Positions 1 through 9,211 of a stretch of DNA of 64,000 nt are shown one piece after another. The position numbers and the translations under genes are program-made. This DNA comes from Pseudomonas iridis. Its GTDB lineage: Bacteria; Pseudomonadota; Gammaproteobacteria; Pseudomonadales; Pseudomonadaceae. Within the stretch, counting starts at the first letter, position 1, and each line of letters opens with the position of its first letter. The notes below the pieces were generated by a model. The model was not told the DNA's origin, ran no database searches, and saw only the letters and a program-made list of their open reading frames with translations. The DNA lies in NCBI RefSeq assembly GCF_017980685.1, contig NZ_JACXXO010000002.1, positions 1 to 64,000 on the forward strand, read 5' to 3'.

Positions 1-991
1 CGGTCGGCACGTTGACGGTGCCGGTGGTCTGGCCTGCGCCGATGGTGATGGTCGAGCCGTTCGACAAGGTGACGGTGACCGGCGTTTGCGCCGGGTTGGT
101 CAGGGTCGCGGTGTAGGTGATCTGGCCGCCTTCGGTGACGTTCGGCGCCGTCGTCAGAGTGACGGTGGTGGTGTCGATGGTGTCGGTAACCTGAGTCGTG
201 GCCGGTGTGGTCGGCGGCGTCACGGTGATGCCGTTGCCGCCGGTGGTGCCGGTGACGGTCACGTCGATCTGGGTCGGGTCGTTATAAACCGAGTCGTTCG
301 GTGCCAGCGGTACGTTGACGGTACCGGTGGTCGAGCCGGCCGGAATCACAATCACCGAGCCGTTGGACAGGGTGATGGTCAGGTCGGTGAGCGGCGCCTG
401 AGTCAGGGTCGCGGTGTACACCAGCACGCCGCCGGCTTCGGTGATGGTCGGCGTTGCGCTGAGGCTCAGGGTCGAATCACGCAGGGCAGTCGTCGTGGTG
501 TCGGTGTTCTGGCCCCCGGTGATGTTCTGTGCAGCCTGACCGGCCGAATTGATGCCCGCCGTCGGGAAACCAATAGTCGGATCAACGCGACCCGCCGTGG
601 CGTCGAGCATCACGAAACTATGACCGCCGCCGGCTGCACCACCCGTACCTGCGGCGCTTGGGCCGGCAGCGGTGGCTTCGAGTGCGGTAGTCGGGTCGAC
701 ACCGGCGGCGATGGCCTGCTGCAGTTCTTCTACAGACGGCGCAGCCTGCGCGGTGGCTTCGGACAGGTCAGTGCTGGAGTCGGGCGCGCTGGCGCTCCAT
801 TGGGTTTCACGACCCAGATCCAGGGTGCGGCCATCAGCCAATTCAAGCGTTACAGCGCCGGAAAGACCGGTGTCGATCTGATCGCCGACAAACAGTCGGT
901 CGCCTTCAACGAGCACGCGGCGTACGCCCTCTGGGGACACCACGAATACCTGACCAACAATGCTTTTGACGATGGCAACAACACTGCTCAT
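1..991 (-). CDS. lapA: LapA-type giant adhesin, N-terminal part (cut by window edge)
   Basis: This is the amino-terminal 330 residues of a large repetitive surface adhesin that holds cells to surfaces; the rest lies beyond the left edge. Translation from the ATG at 991 begins MSSVVAIVKSIVGQVFVV, which I recognise as the LapA retention module. A TAAG motif stands at residues 107-110, the place where the periplasmic protease LapG cuts LapA in P. fluorescens, followed by a Gly/Ala-rich linker. From about residue 172 Thr/Val-rich immunoglobulin-like repeats begin; ITEAGG near 183 and VTEGGQ near 285 give a period of about 101 residues. GGAGAG lies just upstream of the start. The gene diverges from lapEBC, which secretes it. 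In relatives c-di-GMP, through LapD, protects the protein from LapG. No truncation is visible in the part seen. Confidence 0.93.
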   Translation of the reverse strand, partial: MSSVVAIVKSIVGQVFVVSPEGVRRVLVEGDRLFVGDQIDTGLSGAVTLELADGRTLDLGRETQWSASAPDSSTDLSEATAQAAPSVEELQQAIAAGVDPTTALEATAAGPSAAGTGGAAGGGHSFVMLDATAGRVDPTIGFPTAGINSAGQAAQNITGGQNTDTTTTALRDSTLSLSATPTITEAGGVLVYTATLTQAPLTDLTITLSNGSVIVIPAGSTTGTVNVPLAPNDSVYNDPTQIDVTVTGTTGGNGITVTPPTTPATTQVTDTIDTTTVTLTTAPNVTEGGQITYTATLTNPAQTPVTVTLSNGSTITIGAGQTTGTVNVPT

Positions 992-1349
992 TGAAGACTC
1001 TCCGGGTGTCACGTTCAGTTGACTTCCATGAACCTGAAGGCATGGATGCCAATTCAGTCTGGACGTACTTTAAAAATGTGCGGAAAAAGTTTTGACGCGT
1101 CTAATCGTCAATAATTTGGCTATAATCTTTCGATATTAACTTTATGCCAAACTATTGACCTTCTGGGTGCCATCCTAAACAATCGTCCCACTAATGTCAC
1201 ATTGATATTCCGCGGCGACCTGTCCTTTTGCATGTGAACCAGTTCCTGTTTTGAACTTTCCGACATACGGTCAATCCAGTCGCCAATCATCCGACGCAGC
1301 AGCACGTTTAGCTGTGATTCAAGACAAGAAGTTCTGGGAAATTTTTACC
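992..1349. promoter_or_regulatory. lapA-lapE divergent intergenic region
   Basis: About 360 bases separate the two divergent Lap transcription units. The stretch from about 1070 to 1160 is clearly AT-richer than its surroundings. It contains a good rightward -10-like hexamer, TATAAT at 1121-1126, and a TTGACG at 1092-1097. The 23-base spacing between these is too long for them to form one standard sigma-70 promoter, so I treat only the -10 as a candidate. An open frame continues upstream of the lapE start to 1251, but I do not think it is translated. No clear operator was found. Confidence 0.4.
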
Positions 1350-2702
1350 ATGCGTTCGCAATTGCTCAAGGCTCTACCCTTCGCCCTCGCCGCCTCATTC
1401 GTACAAGCACAATCCTTACCAGAAGCCATGCAGCAGGCCATGGATGTCCATCCGGAAATCCAGGCAGGGGTCAACAGTCGATTGGCCGCGGATTATCAAT
1501 TAAAGGCCGCGAAAGGTGGATACCTGCCCAAGGTCGATCTGCTGGGCGGTTATGGCCGTGAAGGCACCGACAGCGTGACCACCCGGGCCAATGGCGGCGG
1601 CAATCACTGGGAAACCCTGAACCGTAGCGAGTCAAGTTTACGTCTCTCGCAAATGGTCTTTGACGGTTTTGCGACGTCCAACGAAGTCGCGCGTCAACAA
1701 GCCAACGTCAGCTCCCGCGCCTACTCGCTGCTCGGTACGTCAGAGCGCACTGCGCTGACCGTCGCCCAGGTTTATCTGGATGTACTGACCCGTCGTGAAT
1801 TCGTGCGTCTGGCCGAGGACAACCTCAAGAGCCATCAGCGCATCTACGACCAGATCCAGTTGCGCACCCAGCGTGGCGTCGGCAGCGGCGCCGACCTTGA
1901 TCAGGCCGAAGCGCGGATGGCCCAGGCGCGCAATAACTTGATCACCGAGCAGACCAACCTCGCCGATTCGGAAACCAATTTCCTCAGCGCCGTTGGCCAG
2001 ATGCCTGACCAACTGGAGCGTCCGGCGCCGTTCATGGCAATGATGCCGGCCAGCCTCAATGAAGCGCGTCAGCAGATGCTGGAGAACAGCCCGATCCTGC
2101 GGTCGGCCGAGTCTGATATCGCCGCTGCCGAGAAGCAGTACGCAACCGCCAAGTCGACCTTCTACCCACGCTTTGACGCTGAGCTGGGGCGTACCGCCGA
2201 CAATGATCTCGACGGTCAGAACGGCCACAACAACGAATGGCAGGCCATGTTGCGCATGCGTTTCAACCTCTATTCGGGCGGCAGCAACAAGGCCGATCTG
2301 GAGTCCAAGTCGTACCTGTCGAACCAGGCCCTGGACATCCGCAACAACGCCCTGCGTCAGCTGAACGAAGAACTTGGCTTGGCCTGGAATGCCCTGAACA
2401 ACGCCAACGCTCAGGTGCCGATCGCGCAGCAGTACGTCGATCACAGCACCTCGGTGCGCACGGCTTACCAGCGTCAGTTCAGCCTTGGCGAGCGTACCCT
2501 GCTCGATTTGCTCGACAGCGAAAATGAGTTGTTCACCGCTTCGCGGCGTCTGGCTGAAATCAAAAACATTCAGTTATTTACTCAGTATCGAATCAAGGCG
2601 ACCATGGGCGAGTTGCTCAGAAGCCAGGGAGTGGTCGCGCCGTTGGCATCCGTTGTGCAGAACGACGTGAAGCCCAAGGTTCAGCTGCCTGGGATGAATT
2701 GA
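1350..2702 (+). CDS. lapE: LapE, TolC-family outer-membrane channel for LapA secretion
   Basis: This 450-residue outer-membrane efflux protein forms the exit channel of the type I secretion system that exports LapA. It starts MRSQLLKALPFALAASFVQA, a clear signal peptide ending near residue 20, followed by SLPEAMQQAMDVHPEI, the usual opening of TolC-type coiled-coil repeats. Two TolC repeats follow, with QMVFDGFATSNEVARQQANV and MRFNLYSGGSNKADL marking the paired beta segments. The frame is open further upstream to 1251, but that extension would bury the signal peptide, so the ATG at 1350 is chosen. The gene runs into lapB and lapC with short spacing and is presumably co-transcribed with them. 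Confidence 0.93.
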   Translation: MRSQLLKALPFALAASFVQAQSLPEAMQQAMDVHPEIQAGVNSRLAADYQLKAAKGGYLPKVDLLGGYGREGTDSVTTRANGGGNHWETLNRSESSLRLSQMVFDGFATSNEVARQQANVSSRAYSLLGTSERTALTVAQVYLDVLTRREFVRLAEDNLKSHQRIYDQIQLRTQRGVGSGADLDQAEARMAQARNNLITEQTNLADSETNFLSAVGQMPDQLERPAPFMAMMPASLNEARQQMLENSPILRSAESDIAAAEKQYATAKSTFYPRFDAELGRTADNDLDGQNGHNNEWQAMLRMRFNLYSGGSNKADLESKSYLSNQALDIRNNALRQLNEELGLAWNALNNANAQVPIAQQYVDHSTSVRTAYQRQFSLGERTLLDLLDSENELFTASRRLAEIKNIQLFTQYRIKATMGELLRSQGVVAPLASVVQNDVKPKVQLPGMN

Positions 2703-2735
2703 GTTATCCCTTTCAACTGTCAAAGAGTGTCGAGC

Positions 2736-4892
2736 GTGGAATCAGAAGTCAGTCGAGTTCATCTCAGTCATGATCCACGCGCGTTGCACGACGATCCGTT
2801 GCTGGACGGTCTGCTCGCCCTTTGCATGCTGCACCAGAAGCCCGCCAGCGCGGCGATGCTGACGACCGGCCTGCCGCTGCCCAAACAACGTCTGAGTGTC
2901 GAGTTGCTGCCCCGCGCGGCGGCTCGCGCCGGTCTGCAAGGGCGGGTTTTGCAGCGCAAGCTGGAAGAGATTCCAGCGATTGCCATGCCCGCGTTGCTGC
3001 TGCTCAAGGATGGCCGCAGTGCCGTCCTGCTCGGCTGGCAAGGTGACAATGAAGCGCGGGTGCTGCTCAGCGAAAGCGACGGCGGCGAATCCGTGGTCAG
3101 TCGCGAACTGCTGGCCGACGACTACACCGGCAAGGTCTTCTTCGCTCAACCGCAGCACAAATTCGACGTTAACCACGGCACGCTGATCCCGCGTGCACGC
3201 TCGTGGTTCCGCGACACCCTCAAGCGTTCGCGCTGGCTGTACGCCGACGCGATCGCCGCCAGTTTCCTGATCAACATCATCGCCATGGCCGCGCCGCTGT
3301 TCGTGATGAACGTCTACGACCGCGTCGTGCCGAACCAGGCCGAAGCCACCCTGTGGGTGCTCGCGCTGGGCATCATCGGCGCTTACATGTTCGACCTGAT
3401 CCTCAAGAGCCTGCGCAGCCTGTGTCTGGATCTGGCCGGGAAGAAAACCGACCTGATCATCTCCGCCACGCTGTTCGAACGCATCGTTGGCATGTCGATG
3501 AAGTATCGCCCGGCGCGGGTCGGCAGCTTCGCGCAGAACATCCATGAGTTTCAGAGCCTGCGCGATTTCCTCGCCTCGCTGACCCTGACCAGCCTGATCG
3601 ACCTGCCGTTCACCATCCTGATCTTCATCGTCATCGCCATTCTCGGCGGGCATCTGGTGTGGATTCCGGTGCTGGCATTCCCGATAGCCCTGCTGATTGG
3701 TTACGCGCTGCAAAAGCCGCTGGTGGCAACCATGGAACGCACCATGGCCCTCGGTGCAGAGCGTCAGTCGAGCCTGATCGAAACCCTCGCCGGCCTCGAC
3801 GCGGTCAAGGTCAACAACGCCGAAAGCGAACGCCAATACCAGTGGGAACAGACCATCGGCACCCTCAGCCGACTCGAACTGCGGGTGAAAATGCTGTCCG
3901 GTCTGGCGATGAACATCACCCTGCTGATTCAGCAACTGGCCGGGGTGATCATGATCGTCTTCGGCGTTTACCAGATCATCGCCGGCAACCTGAGCATGGG
4001 CGGTCTGATCGCCTGCTACATGCTCAGCGGTCGCGCACTCAGCCCGCTGGCTTCGCTGTCGGGTTTGCTGACCCGCTACCAGCAGGCGCGGGTGACGATG
4101 ACATCGGTGGACCAGATGATGGAGCTGCCGCAGGAACGCAATTTCGAAGAGCGCCCGCTGAGCCGCAAGGTCCTGCAAGGCGCCATCGAGTGCCGTCAGC
4201 TCAACTTCACCTACCCCGAACAACAAAACCCGGCGTTGAAGAACATCAACCTGGTGATCCGTCCCGGCGAGAAAATCGGCATCATCGGCCGCAGCGGCTC
4301 GGGTAAGAGTTCGCTCGCCAAACTGCTGGTTGGCCTCTACCAGCCGGACGACGGCGCATTGCTGGTGGACGGCGTTGATATCCGCCAGATCGACGTCAGC
4401 GAGTTGCGCTACAACATCGGCTACGTGCCGCAGGACATCCAGCTACTGGCCGGCACCTTGCGTGACAACCTGGTTTCCGGCGCGCGTTATGTCGAAGACG
4501 AGCTCGTGCTGCAAGCCGCCGAACTGGCCGGTGTCCACGAATTCGCCCGCCTGCACCCGCAAGGCTACGAACTGCAAGTGGGTGAGCGCGGGCAAAACCT
4601 GTCCGGCGGTCAGCGCCAGAACGTCGCGCTGGCCCGGGCGCTGTTGCTCAATCCGCCGATCCTGCTGATGGACGAGCCGACCAGCGCGATGGACAACACC
4701 GGCGAAGAACGCCTCAAGCAACGCCTCGCAGCGGTGATTGAAAACAAGACCGTGGTGCTCGTCACGCACCGGGCCTCCCTGTTGTCGCTGGTGGATCGAC
4801 TGTTGGTGATCGATCGCGGGCAGATTCTCGCCGACGGCCCGAAAGCTGCGGTGATGGAAGCGTTGAAGAAGGGGCAGATCAGTGTTGCTTAA
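2736..4892 (+). CDS. lapB: LapB, type I secretion ABC transporter
   Basis: This 718-residue inner-membrane ABC exporter powers LapA secretion. The first 140 residues form a C39-peptidase-like domain; where active peptidases have the catalytic Cys, this one reads LLDGLLALCML, so it is probably the non-cleaving type that only docks substrate. A six-helix membrane domain follows (about 165-440). The ATPase domain then shows Walker A GRSGSGKSS, signature LSGGQRQ and Walker B ILLMDEPTS. The GTG at 2736 has AAAGAG eight bases upstream; a GTG at 2727 is in frame but lacks a ribosome site. The last codons overlap the start of lapC by 11 bases, so the two are translationally coupled. Confidence 0.93.
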   Translation: MESEVSRVHLSHDPRALHDDPLLDGLLALCMLHQKPASAAMLTTGLPLPKQRLSVELLPRAAARAGLQGRVLQRKLEEIPAIAMPALLLLKDGRSAVLLGWQGDNEARVLLSESDGGESVVSRELLADDYTGKVFFAQPQHKFDVNHGTLIPRARSWFRDTLKRSRWLYADAIAASFLINIIAMAAPLFVMNVYDRVVPNQAEATLWVLALGIIGAYMFDLILKSLRSLCLDLAGKKTDLIISATLFERIVGMSMKYRPARVGSFAQNIHEFQSLRDFLASLTLTSLIDLPFTILIFIVIAILGGHLVWIPVLAFPIALLIGYALQKPLVATMERTMALGAERQSSLIETLAGLDAVKVNNAESERQYQWEQTIGTLSRLELRVKMLSGLAMNITLLIQQLAGVIMIVFGVYQIIAGNLSMGGLIACYMLSGRALSPLASLSGLLTRYQQARVTMTSVDQMMELPQERNFEERPLSRKVLQGAIECRQLNFTYPEQQNPALKNINLVIRPGEKIGIIGRSGSGKSSLAKLLVGLYQPDDGALLVDGVDIRQIDVSELRYNIGYVPQDIQLLAGTLRDNLVSGARYVEDELVLQAAELAGVHEFARLHPQGYELQVGERGQNLSGGQRQNVALARALLLNPPILLMDEPTSAMDNTGEERLKQRLAAVIENKTVVLVTHRASLLSLVDRLLVIDRGQILADGPKAAVMEALKKGQISVA

Positions 4893-6249
4893 GTCGGGTT
4901 TCAAGGATTCGATCCGTCGCTACTTCAAAGGCACCGCATCGCTGCAGGGCCAGCCTCTACCAGAGGTCAACAAGGCGCTGATCGAGGACGCCCCGCGCGT
5001 CGTGCGCCTGACCATCTGGGCGATTATCGGCTTTTTCGTGTTCCTCATGCTCTGGGCCAATTTTGCCGTGATCGACGAAGTGACCAAGGGCGACGGCAAG
5101 GCGATTCCATCGTCGAAGATCCAGAAAATCCAGAACCTCGAGGGTGGGATCGTTTCCGAGCTGTTCGTCAAAGAAGGCCAGATCGTCGAAGCCGGTGCAC
5201 CGCTTATTCGCCTTGATGACACGCGATTCGCCTCCAACGTCGGCGAAACCGAGGCCGATCGGCAGTCGATGCTGCTGCGCGTCGAACGCCTGAGCGCCGA
5301 GGTCGATGACCGTCCACTGAATTTCCCGGAGGACGTGGTCAAAGCCGTTCCCGGTCAGGCGAAAAGTGAAGAATCGTTGTATATCAGCCGTCGTCAGCAA
5401 CTGCACGACGAGATAGGTGGCCTGCAGGAGCAGTTGATCCAGCGTCAACAAGAGCTGCGCGAGTTCAGCTCCAAGCAGGCGCAGTATCGCCAGCAGCTGA
5501 ATTTGCAGCGTCAGGAAATCAATATGTCCGAGCCGCTGGTGGCGCAGGGCGCGGTGTCTCCGGTTGAAGTGCTGCGCCTCAAGCGTGCCGAAGTGGAAAC
5601 CCGTGGTCAGCTCGACGCCACCACGTTGGCAATTCCACGCGCCGAGTCGGCGATCAAGGAAGTGCAGCGCAAGATTGATGAGACGCGCGGCAAATTCCGC
5701 AGCGAAGCGCTCACTCAGTTGAACGAAGCGCGCACTGATCTGAACAAGGCGCAGGCCACCGGCAAGGCACTGGAAGACCGCGTCAGCCGTACGCTGGTGA
5801 CATCGCCGGTGCGCGGCATCGTCAACAAATTGCTGGTCAACACCATCGGTGGCGTGATTCAGCCGGGCAGCGACATGGTGGAAATCGTACCGCTGGACGA
5901 CACGTTGCTGGTCGAAGCCAAGATCCGCCCGCAGGACATCGCATTCCTGCACCCGGGGCAGGAGGCGATCGTGAAATTCACCGCCTACGACTACACCATT
6001 TACGGCGGACTGAAAGCCCAGCTTGAGCAGATCGGCGCCGACACCATCACCGACGAAGACAAGAAAACCACCTACTACATCATCAAGGTGCGCACCGAGC
6101 GCAGCCACTTGGGCACCGATGAGAAGCCGCTGTTGATCATCCCGGGCATGGTGGCGTCGGTGGATATCATCACCGGCAAGAAGTCGGTGTTGAGTTATCT
6201 GCTCAAGCCGATCATTCGCGCGCGGGCCGAGGCGTTGCACGAACGGTAG
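4882..6249 (+). CDS. lapC: LapC, HlyD-family membrane fusion protein
   Basis: This 455-residue periplasmic adaptor joins LapB in the inner membrane to LapE in the outer membrane. It has one membrane helix near residues 37-58 (VRLTIWAIIGFFVFLMLWA). A biotinyl-lipoyl-like segment follows, then a long coiled coil (about 130-290) and a C-terminal beta domain ending in the HlyD-type IIPGMVASVDIITGKKSVLSYL. The GTG start at 4882 lies inside the end of lapB and has GAAGGGG upstream. It is the last gene of lapEBC; a REP pair follows the stop. Length and domain order fit HlyD/LapC with nothing missing. Confidence 0.93.
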   Translation: MLLKSGFKDSIRRYFKGTASLQGQPLPEVNKALIEDAPRVVRLTIWAIIGFFVFLMLWANFAVIDEVTKGDGKAIPSSKIQKIQNLEGGIVSELFVKEGQIVEAGAPLIRLDDTRFASNVGETEADRQSMLLRVERLSAEVDDRPLNFPEDVVKAVPGQAKSEESLYISRRQQLHDEIGGLQEQLIQRQQELREFSSKQAQYRQQLNLQRQEINMSEPLVAQGAVSPVEVLRLKRAEVETRGQLDATTLAIPRAESAIKEVQRKIDETRGKFRSEALTQLNEARTDLNKAQATGKALEDRVSRTLVTSPVRGIVNKLLVNTIGGVIQPGSDMVEIVPLDDTLLVEAKIRPQDIAFLHPGQEAIVKFTAYDYTIYGGLKAQLEQIGADTITDEDKKTTYYIIKVRTERSHLGTDEKPLLIIPGMVASVDIITGKKSVLSYLLKPIIRARAEALHER

Positions 6250-6271
6250 ATATCTATTGGCTTTACTGGCC

Positions 6272-6366
6272 ACATCGCTGGCAAGCCAGCTCCCATAGGG
6301 TTCTCGGTTGGAACACGATTATGTGTTCAACATCGGGACCTGTGGGAGCTGGCTTGCCAGCGATGG
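6272..6366. repeat. REP pair (BIME) downstream of lapC, CTGGC-core type
   Basis: Two inverted REP units face each other: CGCTGGCAAGCCAGCTCCCA from 6276 and its near reverse complement ending near 6365. Each has the inner palindrome CTGGC-aa-GCCAG. The spacer holds a second small inverted repeat, GAACAC at 6311 and GTGTTC at 6323. It lies between the lap operon and the LysR gene and may act as a 3' end stabiliser or terminator. Confidence 0.85.
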
Positions 6367-6506
6367 CGTCATTGAAATCACCCCGTTTCGCCAATAAGTG
6401 ACAAAAACCGTCACTCACCATCCCGTCCAGACACGCGCCAACCAACTTCAGGGATGTTTGCTAGCATTGCGCACAGATCAATCCAGATCGGCCACGAGTG
6501 CTCAGC

Positions 6507-7424
6507 ATGCAACTCCCGGATATGAACCTGCTGGTCGCCCTCGACGCCTTGCTCGACGAGGGCAGCGTGGTCGGTGCCGCGCGGCGGATGAACCTCAGCC
6601 CTGCGGCGATGAGCCGGACCTTGACGCGGATCCGTGAAGCCATCGGCGACCCGATTCTGGTGCGCGCCGGTCGGGGGCTGGTGCCAACCCCGAAAGCGTT
6701 GGAGTTGCGCGAGCAGGTGCGCGATGTCGTCGAGCAGGCTGCGCTGTTGTTCCGTTCGGCTGACGAAGTGGAACTGAGCACCTTGCGCCGGCGCTTCAGC
6801 ATCCGCGCCAATGACTTTTTTGTCGGCGTTTACGGCGGCAAGCTCTTCGACACCCTCGACCAGGTTGCGCCGCACTGCGAACTGCGCTTCGTCCCGGAAG
6901 GCGATGGCGACGATGAAGCGCTGCGCGAGGGGCGCATCGATCTGAGCGTCAGCAACACTCGGCCGGTGACCCCGGAAGTGAAAGTACAGAATCTGTTCTC
7001 CACCCACTTCGTCGGTCTGGTGCGCGAGGATCATCCACTGCTCGATGGCGAAATCACCGCCGAGCGCTACGCCGGGTTCTCCCATATCAGCATGTCGCGC
7101 CGCGGCATTGCCCGCGGACCCATCGACACGGCGTTGAACGCCTTGGGCCTGGAGCGCCGAGTGGCGGTGATCGCGCCGAGTTTCCATGCGGCGATGTTCG
7201 CTTTGCCGGACTCTGACCTGATCCTGCCGGTGCCCAAGGAAGCGCTGCTGAGTGTGCGGCGATTGGGATTGAAACTGCGCTCATTCGACCTGCCGATTCC
7301 GCTGCCGACACTGATGCTGACCCAGGCCTGGCACCCGCGTTTTGACAAGGATCCGGCACACCGCTGGTTGCGCGAAACCCTCAAGAGTTGCTGCGACGAA
7401 ACCTGGCTCGCTGCCCAACCCTAG
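6507..7424 (+). CDS. LysR-family transcriptional regulator
   Basis: A 305-residue LysR-type regulator. The N-terminal winged helix-turn-helix covers about residues 6-65 (LLVALDALLDEGSVVGAARR, then SPAAMSRTLTRIRE). The rest is a periplasmic-binding-protein-like effector domain of usual length. The ATG at 6507 was chosen because a GAG-type ribosome site lies eight bases upstream; a GTG at 6498 is also in frame. It lies immediately upstream of an EmrAB-like efflux set in the same direction and is probably its activator or repressor; the inducer is not apparent. A REP pair separates it from the pump genes. Confidence 0.88.
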   Translation: MQLPDMNLLVALDALLDEGSVVGAARRMNLSPAAMSRTLTRIREAIGDPILVRAGRGLVPTPKALELREQVRDVVEQAALLFRSADEVELSTLRRRFSIRANDFFVGVYGGKLFDTLDQVAPHCELRFVPEGDGDDEALREGRIDLSVSNTRPVTPEVKVQNLFSTHFVGLVREDHPLLDGEITAERYAGFSHISMSRRGIARGPIDTALNALGLERRVAVIAPSFHAAMFALPDSDLILPVPKEALLSVRRLGLKLRSFDLPIPLPTLMLTQAWHPRFDKDPAHRWLRETLKSCCDETWLAAQP

Positions 7425-7446
7425 CTTTAGCAGGCACCATAAATCC

Positions 7447-7539
7447 CTGTGGGAGCGGGCTTGCCCGCGATGATGCCGGCGGCCAAACCATCCTCACTGA
7501 CTGACCCTCCGCTATCGCGGGCAAGCCCGCTCCCACAGG
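7447..7539. repeat. REP pair (BIME), CGGGC-core type
   Basis: Two inverted REP units (7447-7473 and 7513-7538) carry the core GCGGGCTTGCCCGC flanked by TGTGGGA on one side and GAT on the other. They sit between the LysR gene and the DHA2 transporter gene. The core differs from the CTGGC type after lapC and the CGAGC type at 10.3 kb, so the window holds at least three REP subfamilies. Confidence 0.85.
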
Positions 7540-7646
7540 GTGAATTGTTGCGTCAGACGCATTTATAACCTGCCAACAAGTCAATTTTCGTCAGCACTAA
7601 GCCCGACTAAGATGCTCCGGTATTTTTCCCTCCGGAGTTTGCACTC

Positions 7647-9185
7647 ATGACATCCCTGACGGTCCCGGCGCCTCTTGCTGCGGCCAGCCCGGCGACGGCG
7701 GTCACGCCCCCGGTGTTCGGGGCGCGGATCATCATCGGGCTGGTCGGCGTGCTGCTGGCGGTGCTGGTGTCGGGCCTTAACGAGATGGTGACCAAGGTTG
7801 CCCTGGCCGACATTCGCGGCGCGTTGAATATTGGTTACGACGAAGGTACCTGGCTGGTTGCCAGTTACACCGCCACCTCGGTCGCGGCCATGGCCTTCGC
7901 GCCGTGGTGCTCGGTGACCTTCTCGTTGCGCCGTTTCACCCTCTGCGCGATCAGCCTGTTCACCTTGCTCGGGTTGCTCTGTCCGTTCGCCCCGAATTAC
8001 GAAAGCCTGCTGCTGATGCGCACTTTGCAAGGGTTGGCGGGCGGCGCGTTGCCGCCGATGCTGATGACTGTTGCGCTGCGCTTCCTGCCGGCCAATTTCA
8101 AACTCTATGGCCTGGCCGGTTATGCACTGACCGCCACTTTTGGCCCGGGCCTGGGTACACCGCTGGCCGGATTGTGGACCGAGTACGTCGGCTGGCAATG
8201 GACGTTCTGGCAAATCATCGTGCCGTGCCTGGTTGCCATGGTGATGGTGGCTTACGGCATCCCGCAGGATCCACTGCGCCTTGAGCGTCTCAAGGCGTTT
8301 AACTGGAAGGGCCTGCTGCTGGGCTTTCCGGCGATCTGCATGTTGGTGATCGGCCTGTTGCAGGGCAATCGGCTGGACTGGTTCGAATCGAACCTGATCA
8401 GCGCGTTGCTGATCTCGGGATCGCTGCTGCTGGTGGCGTTTCTGATCAACGAGTGGTCGCAGCCAATTCCGTTTTTCAAGTTGCAGATGCTCGGTATCCG
8501 CAACCTGGCGTTCGCGCTGATGACCCTGGCTGGCGTGTTGATCGTGCTGCAAGCAGTGGTGTTGATTCCGTCGAGCTATCTGGCGCAAGTGCAGGGTTAT
8601 CGGCCGGTGCAGACCGCGCCGATCATGCTGATCGCGGCGTTGCCGCAGTTGATCGCGCTGCCGCTGGTGGCGGCCCTGTGCAACCTGCGCTGGGTCGATT
8701 GCCGTTGGGTGCTGGGGATGGGTTTGAGCATGCTGACGCTGTCCTGTCTGGGTGGGTCGCTGCTGACTTCGGAGTGGATTCGCGACAATTTCTATGTCCT
8801 GCAATGGCTGCAGATTTTTGGCCAGCCGATGTCGGTACTGCCGCTGCTGATGCTATCGACCGGCAGCATCCAGCCCATGGACGGGCCGTTTGCTTCAGCG
8901 TGGTTCAACACCGTGAAGGGCCTGGCGGCGGTAGTCGCCACAGGAGTGATCGAAGCGCTGACCACATCGCGTCTGCATTTTCACTCGACCATGCTGGTCG
9001 ACAGCCTCGGCAATTCGCCTCTGGCCGACCGCAGCGATCCAGGCCTCGCCCATCGCCTCCACGAACAAGCGGTGGTGCTGACGTCTTCCGATCTCTATGT
9101 GTGCATGGCGGGCGTCGCAGTGACGCTGATCCTGCTGATTTTCTGGCTGCCGACGCGGATCTTTCCACCGCGCGCGCCGACCTGA
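7647..9185 (+). CDS. DHA2 (EmrB-like) MFS drug exporter
   Basis: A 512-residue inner-membrane transporter of the major facilitator superfamily. The length and the number of hydrophobic segments fit the 14-helix DHA2 branch. MRTLQGLAGGALPPMLM resembles the DHA2 motif near helix 4, and YALTATFGPGLGTPLAGLW matches motif C of antiporters (GPxxGxPxxG-like). CCGGAG precedes the ATG. Immediately downstream are an HlyD adaptor and an outer-membrane channel gene, so this is the pump of a tripartite EmrAB-TolC-like system. The substrate is unknown. Because the channel gene is damaged, the pump may need another TolC-type partner. Confidence 0.88.
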   Translation: MTSLTVPAPLAAASPATAVTPPVFGARIIIGLVGVLLAVLVSGLNEMVTKVALADIRGALNIGYDEGTWLVASYTATSVAAMAFAPWCSVTFSLRRFTLCAISLFTLLGLLCPFAPNYESLLLMRTLQGLAGGALPPMLMTVALRFLPANFKLYGLAGYALTATFGPGLGTPLAGLWTEYVGWQWTFWQIIVPCLVAMVMVAYGIPQDPLRLERLKAFNWKGLLLGFPAICMLVIGLLQGNRLDWFESNLISALLISGSLLLVAFLINEWSQPIPFFKLQMLGIRNLAFALMTLAGVLIVLQAVVLIPSSYLAQVQGYRPVQTAPIMLIAALPQLIALPLVAALCNLRWVDCRWVLGMGLSMLTLSCLGGSLLTSEWIRDNFYVLQWLQIFGQPMSVLPLLMLSTGSIQPMDGPFASAWFNTVKGLAAVVATGVIEALTTSRLHFHSTMLVDSLGNSPLADRSDPGLAHRLHEQAVVLTSSDLYVCMAGVAVTLILLIFWLPTRIFPPRAPT

Positions 9186-9211
9186 TTGCTGTACTGAAAA
9201 TGAAGGTTTCC

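Noticed and set aside
86..994. Rightward open frame of 302 codons at the left edge
   Set aside because: It is antisense to the LapA amino terminus, which is clearly recognisable on the minus strand.
1092..1126. TTGACG and TATAAT as a single sigma-70 promoter for lapE
   Set aside because: The 23-base spacing is too long for one promoter; only the -10 is kept as a candidate.
2742..4226. Leftward open frame of 494 codons opposite lapB
   Set aside because: Shadow frame: rich in His, Gln and Arg, with no recognisable motif; lapB on the other strand is certain.
7581..8804. Leftward open frame of 407 codons opposite the DHA2 transporter
   Set aside because: Very Gln/Arg/His-rich antisense frame without domain features.
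8453..9211. Long amino-terminal extension of the EmrA-like protein
   Set aside because: It overlaps the MFS gene out of frame; the membrane anchor and ribosome site fix the start at 9212.
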